From assembly GCA_027083115.1 (NCBI GenBank), contig JALWQN010000069.1:1-9959 (forward strand): a stretch of DNA of 9,959 bases, read 5' to 3'. Within the stretch, counting starts at the first letter, position 1; each line of letters begins with the position of its first letter. Positions 6,353 to 9,959 of the stretch are shown here, piece by piece. Under the pieces are notes generated by a model. The model was given only the letters and a program-made list of their open reading frames with translations. It was not told the DNA's origin and did not search any database. The DNA is from Desulfurococcales archaeon (GTDB taxonomy: Archaea; Thermoproteota; Thermoprotei_A; Sulfolobales; NBVN01). Both the position numbers and the translations under genes were made by a program.

Positions 6353-7637
6353 CGTGAGGGCCTTCATAACTTCATCCCTAAAGCTAGCCTTCAGGGATAA
6401 AGGCTTTATTTTCTGGATGATTGCCTGGCCAATATTCCTAGCTTTAATGAGCGCTTATGTCTTCATTCCCCCTTCATTAGATCAGCCAGTAACCCTTCAC
6501 CTAGGTGTCGTTAATCATGATACCTCGAATACTCCCTTTAACGGTTCGGTTTTAGTAAGTATTCTAAGGAACGTGACGTTCAGGAACATGTCGTTATTTA
6601 AGGTTGAGGTTGAGCCCAATGAAAGCGTTTTACTAAGTAAGCTGAGGAGAGGAGGGCTAGATGCTGGCTTAGTTATCCCTGATGGTTTCGGGAGGAACTT
6701 AACTTTCTACCAGGCGGTGCTTGAGGTCTACATTAGCGGTAGGAGCCCTTACTCAATCCAAGTTGATGAAGGCATTATGAATTCATTTATTGAAAGATTG
6801 AATAGGGAGATAGCGTGGAGGAAAGTCAACTATAGTTTGAAATTCATTACTGGAAGCAACTACACAAGTATGTTCAAGAACCTTACCTTCAGGATAGGTG
6901 GTCATGAATACAACCTAACTTCCTTCTTCAGGATATGGTATGCAGGCCTAATATCACCGATAAATGCTTCCTTCAAGGACGTTGCTCCAGAATCGATTCA
7001 GAAAAGACCCTATGTTTTGGGCTGGTACATAATTGGTGATGTAGGAATGGTGTTCCTTTATGGGGGTTTCTATATAGGGGCCCTAATGGTTCATGAGGAG
7101 AAAGCTAGGAAGACTTTAAGGAGGATACTGTCTACTCCAGCCACTATAGGAGAAATGTTTGCCGGCAAGACTATCGCGGGAATCCTTGAGTTAATTATTT
7201 CGGCTGCTTTCGTCATACTCACAGGCCTGGGAGTTAGGGCAAGCATTTCCTTCAACCTATATGACCCAGCATATTGGGTGTCCATTATTGACTTGGTTTT
7301 GCTGGCTCTCCTAACAATAGGTTTAGGTATTTTGCTGGCCCTTCCTGCTAAAACCATGAAGGGAGCTACCGGATTTGCGACCTCTTTGGGTTTGATTCTT
7401 GCTTTCACTACTGGAGTCTGGTTTCCTAAGGAATGGATGCCTCAATCGATGAGGTTTATAGCAAGCTACTCCCCACTCACAGTCGCTGTAGATATGGTTA
7501 GGGACGTGATGGTGTGGGGCAAAGGGATAGGGGACATCCTTCCCGGAACACTATATGTTGGGGTCACAACCCTAATTGTCTTCCTTATTGCTGTAGGGGT
7601 TTACCATAAGATCATTCGGGGAATGCTCGAGAAATAA
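6339..7637 (+). CDS. ABC-2 type transporter permease with a large extracellular loop
   Basis: This membrane subunit of the exporter has 432 residues counted from ATG at 6339; a GTG at 6336 would add one residue. GGGAGGGGG lies just upstream, and the start overlaps the ATPase gene. Predicted topology: one helix at about 22-44 (FIFWMIAWPIFLALM), an outside domain at about 45-227, then helices near 228-251, 278-300, 312-336, 342-362 and 402-423. This one-plus-five layout is that of the DrrB/YhgE-like ABC2_membrane_3 group. The motif WFPKEWMPQSMRFIASYSPLTVAVDMVRD (361-389) is typical of ABC-2 permeases, and VHEEKARKTLRRILSTP (251-267) is the typical cytoplasmic coupling region. The outside domain carries ten N-x-S/T sequons, which fits heavy N-glycosylation in a crenarchaeon. 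The substrate is unknown. Confidence 0.9.
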   Translation: MKASSVRAFITSSLKLAFRDKGFIFWMIAWPIFLALMSAYVFIPPSLDQPVTLHLGVVNHDTSNTPFNGSVLVSILRNVTFRNMSLFKVEVEPNESVLLSKLRRGGLDAGLVIPDGFGRNLTFYQAVLEVYISGRSPYSIQVDEGIMNSFIERLNREIAWRKVNYSLKFITGSNYTSMFKNLTFRIGGHEYNLTSFFRIWYAGLISPINASFKDVAPESIQKRPYVLGWYIIGDVGMVFLYGGFYIGALMVHEEKARKTLRRILSTPATIGEMFAGKTIAGILELIISAAFVILTGLGVRASISFNLYDPAYWVSIIDLVLLALLTIGLGILLALPAKTMKGATGFATSLGLILAFTTGVWFPKEWMPQSMRFIASYSPLTVAVDMVRDVMVWGKGIGDILPGTLYVGVTTLIVFLIAVGVYHKIIRGMLEK

Positions 7638-7654
7638 TAGCTTAATTCGGAATA

Positions 7655-8167
7655 ATGCTTAATTGGCTCTATACCCTAAAATCACGGTTTAGGAGGTTGA
7701 GGGACGCTAACGAGTTACTTAAGGAGTTAGGCCAGAAATACGTGAATTCACCGAGGAATTGGAGGGTTTACTTCTCAGTGAGTCGTTCCTACCCCACACT
7801 CTTGGTAGGGAATTCAGAGAACTCTTGGCTCATTAAGTTCGAGAGCCTCTATAGGGTTAATCCCCCAGGCTTAGGTATTGAGTTAGGTGAGCCATTAAGG
7901 AACGATTCAGGTAAGTATGACTTTGGCCTAAGGCCAATCAGTAAGGAGCTAGTCAGTAAGTTAGCAACCAACGGATTTAATGAAGGAATTATTAAGCGGA
8001 TACTGAAGCAGGATCCAGTAGGTAGTGTTAATGAAGGTAACTATCTATTAGGCCCTTACTACAAAATAGGATTAAAGTTCCTTTCCGAGAACCAAGTGAG
8101 GCTGGAGAGAAAGCTTGAGAAGGAATTAAGTAAGCTCCTAAGCAGGAAGTACCCAACAAATATTTAG
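7655..8167 (+). CDS. Uncharacterised 170-residue soluble protein, third gene of the ABC-2 operon
   Basis: I do not recognise this protein. It starts at ATG 17 bp after the permease stop, on the same strand and with no promoter-like box between, so it is probably in the same transcript. It lacks a signal peptide and membrane helices. The N-terminus (residues 5-26) is a basic helix (LYTLKSRFRRLRDANELLKELG). The middle (about 36-62) looks like beta strands (WRVYFSVSRSYPTLLVG, then SWLIKF). A loop rich in Gly and Pro follows (PPGLGIELGEP, 70-80). The C-terminus (about 140-165) is a charged helix with coiled-coil character. Codon use matches its neighbours, and the frame is long and intact, so it is probably a real gene. 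No clear Shine-Dalgarno site is seen. A cytoplasmic accessory or regulator of the exporter is a guess from context only. Confidence 0.7.
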   Translation: MLNWLYTLKSRFRRLRDANELLKELGQKYVNSPRNWRVYFSVSRSYPTLLVGNSENSWLIKFESLYRVNPPGLGIELGEPLRNDSGKYDFGLRPISKELVSKLATNGFNEGIIKRILKQDPVGSVNEGNYLLGPYYKIGLKFLSENQVRLERKLEKELSKLLSRKYPTNI

Positions 8168-8168
8168 C

Positions 8169-8200
8169 CCCTAATTGATTAGGGTTAAGTTGTTTTTCTT
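8169..8200 (+). terminator. Hairpin plus T-run terminator of the ABC-2 operon
   Basis: CCCTAAT-TG-ATTAGGG (8169-8184) is a perfect inverted repeat starting one base after the stop codon of the unknown gene. It is followed by a T-rich stretch with five consecutive T (8193-8197). As an RNA it can form a six-pair stem with a four-base loop. The T run alone would suit archaeal termination. It lies over the last codons of the convergent DUF998 gene, so it also encodes the end of that protein (antisense). Confidence 0.5.
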
Positions 8201-8791
8201 CATTAGCTTATTCGTTAACTGAAGCATCAGTAAGTACCAGTAAGCCATTACTCCCACATTAAATAACTCTAGGAGCGCTGTTGAGGGCCACTTAATGCTG
8301 GCTGACCCACCCAATGCCGTAATGAAAGCCAGAAAACTAAGTAGTGAGTGGGTCCTGAAGCCCTCAACCCATAAAGTGATAGAGTAGGTTAAGTAAGTAA
8401 ACATCATCATTAGGAAGAACTCAAAAGAGAGGATTAGATGGGGCTTAGTTCCCTCAGGAAATAAAGAAATCAAAGTTAAGTGAGTCACTGAAACCAAGTA
8501 AATCCCTGCAGCAACATGGCTTGCAGGATGCCTGAAGGACTTAGTTAGGCAATAAACATATGCTGCGGCAACCAAGGAAGTCAACAACAATCCACTATTA
8601 AAGACCCATGACGTGGGTAAACCTACCCTACCCATATCACTGAGCGCACCCTCCATGATGTTAAACCAGGGATTAACCAATATAGATAATCCAATAGTCA
8701 ATAAACCTAAAGCAATAGCAATCACGCCTAAGAAACATGAAAGCCTCATCACCTTCATTACTTCATCACTTATGAATTGTAAGTAGGTCAT
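8171..8791 (-). CDS. DUF998 family six-helix membrane protein
   Basis: This integral membrane protein (206 residues) has hydrophobic segments near 17-39, 62-82, 92-111, 118-140, 147-163 and 172-193. DUF998 hallmarks are NPWFNIMEGALSDMG (40-54) after the first helix and ISLFPEGTKPHLILSFEFF (108-126). The molecular function of the family is not known. The ATG at 8791-8789 gives the longest frame. Met12 at 8758-8756, preceded by GTGAT at a good distance, is an equally plausible start and would leave a more usual short N-terminus before the first helix. The gene follows trkH by 53 bp on the same strand without a convincing promoter, so co-transcription is likely. Its stop lies 3 bp from the convergent stop of the unknown gene. 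Confidence 0.85.
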   Translation of the reverse strand: MTYLQFISDEVMKVMRLSCFLGVIAIALGLLTIGLSILVNPWFNIMEGALSDMGRVGLPTSWVFNSGLLLTSLVAAAYVYCLTKSFRHPASHVAAGIYLVSVTHLTLISLFPEGTKPHLILSFEFFLMMMFTYLTYSITLWVEGFRTHSLLSFLAFITALGGSASIKWPSTALLELFNVGVMAYWYLLMLQLTNKLMKKNNLTLIN

Positions 8792-8844
8792 TAAGAGATT
8801 TTAGGTAACGCTTAGATTATGAGAACACTTATGTTGAAAGGATG

Positions 8845-9959
8845 CTACTTCCTCCAGTAATACGGCATGAAAAGCATAAGTACAGTAAAAATCTCTAGCC
8901 TTCCTAACCACATTAATATAGCCATCATTAACTTACTTACTGCAGGGAATACCGCATAAGTTCCTGCAGGACCTACCAACCCTAATCCCGGACCTATATT
9001 ACCTAACGTTGCAGCAACAGCACTTAAGGAGGTTATCAGGTCAATTGAGCCTTGAGGAATTCCTTCATAGCTAATTAGTAAAGCAGAAGCAAAGAATATG
9101 ATGAAGTAAGTGACTATGAAAGCTAAGGCGCCCCTTATAGTCTTCTCATCAACGATTTCATCACCTAATCTAATAAGCCTTAAAGCTCTAGGATTTAGTG
9201 ATAAGTAAATCTCTCTTGCGGATGCTTTCAAGGACATGATCCACCTAACTACCTTAATTCCTCCTGCTGTGCTACCGCTACATCCACCTACAAACATTAG
9301 GGCAAAAAGAACGTACTTACTTGCTAAAGGCCATTTAGTAAAGTCGGAAATAGCGTAACCTGTCGTTGTCAGTATGGAGGTAGCGTGAAAGAATGCATTA
9401 ATTAAGGAATTTGCTGGAGATAATCCGCTCTTAATTAGTGAGTAAGTAATGATTAAGGCTGAAATCACAGTAATTAAAGCATAGGTTCTTAATTCTTCAT
9501 TCCTTAAAATCCTGAAGTCCCTTCTTAAGATGTACCAATAAAGCGCGAAATTTATGCCTGCTAAAAACATGAATATCGTCACAACTATCTGGACAGCCGG
9601 AGAGAAAGCACCGATCGATGTGGGGTAGGGTGAGAAACCTCCCGTAGATAAAGTAGTGAATGAATGAATTAATGCATTATATGGCGTCATTAATGGTGCT
9701 AAGCCAGAAAAATGTAAAAGAATTAAAGCCGCTGCCTCCATACAGGTAAGACCTATGTAAATCAACCAAAAAATCTCTGCGTTTTTCCTTATGTGAGGGT
9801 CAAGCTTCTCTAGCTCTGGGCCAGGAGCCTCCAGCTTAAAGAGCTTAGCCCCACCAACATTTAGTCTGGGAAGTATAGCTAATGTTAACACAACTATTCC
9901 CATACCGCCAATCCATTGAGTGAATTGCCTCCAAAACATTATGGATTTAGGGTAAATCC
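8845..9959 (-). CDS. trkH: TrkH-type potassium uptake transporter, N-terminus beyond the right edge
   Basis: This is the membrane subunit of a Trk/Ktr potassium transporter. The window holds about the last 370 residues of a protein usually near 480. The frame is open to the edge (PKSI precedes the Met codon at 9939), so that Met is internal and not the start. From that Met: FWRQFTQWIGGMGIVVLTLAILP (2-24), the second pore-loop motif TLSTGGFSP (96-104), the third TTTGYAISDF (191-200), the fourth LGNIGPGLG (312-320), and the conserved VGGCSGSTAGGIKVVRW (217-233) after the third pore loop. The first pore loop should lie off the window. The C-terminal helix ends in LEIFTVLMLFMPYYWRK, as in the family. 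Such channels normally need a cytoplasmic TrkA/KtrA NAD- or ATP-binding regulator; none is in the window. The DUF998 gene follows. Confidence 0.93.
   Translation of the reverse strand, partial: IYPKSIMFWRQFTQWIGGMGIVVLTLAILPRLNVGGAKLFKLEAPGPELEKLDPHIRKNAEIFWLIYIGLTCMEAAALILLHFSGLAPLMTPYNALIHSFTTLSTGGFSPYPTSIGAFSPAVQIVVTIFMFLAGINFALYWYILRRDFRILRNEELRTYALITVISALIITYSLIKSGLSPANSLINAFFHATSILTTTGYAISDFTKWPLASKYVLFALMFVGGCSGSTAGGIKVVRWIMSLKASAREIYLSLNPRALRLIRLGDEIVDEKTIRGALAFIVTYFIIFFASALLISYEGIPQGSIDLITSLSAVAATLGNIGPGLGLVGPAGTYAVFPAVSKLMMAILMWLGRLEIFTVLMLFMPYYWRK

Noticed and set aside
6067..7408. Minus-strand frames inside the ABC-2 genes (6067-6312 and 7091-7408)
   Set aside because: They are antisense to conserved ATPase and permease sequence, and there is no ribosome site or domain.
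9937..9939. The Met codon at 9939 as the start of TrkH, giving a short 364-residue protein
   Set aside because: The frame continues open to the window edge with family-like residues, and the first pore loop is missing, so the gene is cut by the window and not truncated.
1..9959. Search for CRISPR arrays, insertion sequences, integrase sites, tRNA or rRNA genes, and defence systems
   Set aside because: No spaced direct repeats, transposase or integrase frames, cloverleaf-like sequence or defence-type genes were seen by eye; the gaps between genes are all shorter than 300 bp.

Overview
The window looks like chromosomal DNA of a thermophilic archaeon, most likely a member of the Thermoproteota (crenarchaeota). 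The reasons are: arginine is written mostly as AGG; non-ATG starts occur (GTG for the nucleoside-type ABC ATPase and the glycerol kinase fragment, TTG for the binding protein); Shine-Dalgarno sites are of the GGTGA type and match the archaeal 16S tail; short A/T-rich TATA-like boxes sit about 35-38 bp before several starts; and the Mth938-like protein, the DUF998 protein and the aminotransferase are of archaeal style. The lineage is an inference from sequence style. There is no rRNA or tRNA in the window to fix it.

Layout. (1) 1-2729, minus strand: a BMP-family solute uptake system. The anchored binding protein comes first, then a terminator-like T run, then a double-domain ABC ATPase, then the first 13 codons of a permease that runs off the left edge. 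(2) 2730-2953: an A/T-rich divergent control region with two inverted repeats. (3) 2954-4032, plus strand: a small Mth938-like protein, then only the N-terminal half of a glycerol kinase, which must be inactive as a kinase. (4) 4056-5276, minus strand: a fold-type I PLP aminotransferase of the LysN/kynurenine aminotransferase II kind, convergent with the kinase fragment. (5) 5405-8167, plus strand: a compact ABC-2 export operon of an ATPase, a six-helix permease with a large outside loop, and an unrecognised 170-residue soluble protein. (6) 8171-9959, minus strand: a DUF998 six-helix membrane protein downstream of a TrkH-type potassium transporter whose N-terminus lies beyond the right edge.

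How they work together. The BMP module should import a nucleoside-like solute at the expense of ATP. The ABC-2 module should export, or place at the membrane, an unknown substrate. TrkH moves potassium into the cell. Mth938, the kinase remnant and the aminotransferase have no evident pathway link to these modules. No phage, transposon, CRISPR or defence locus is visible. The points most worth following are the truncated glycerol kinase, the two palindromes in the divergent control region, the unknown third gene of the ABC-2 operon with its sequon-rich permease loop, and a consistent promoter-to-start geometry across the window.
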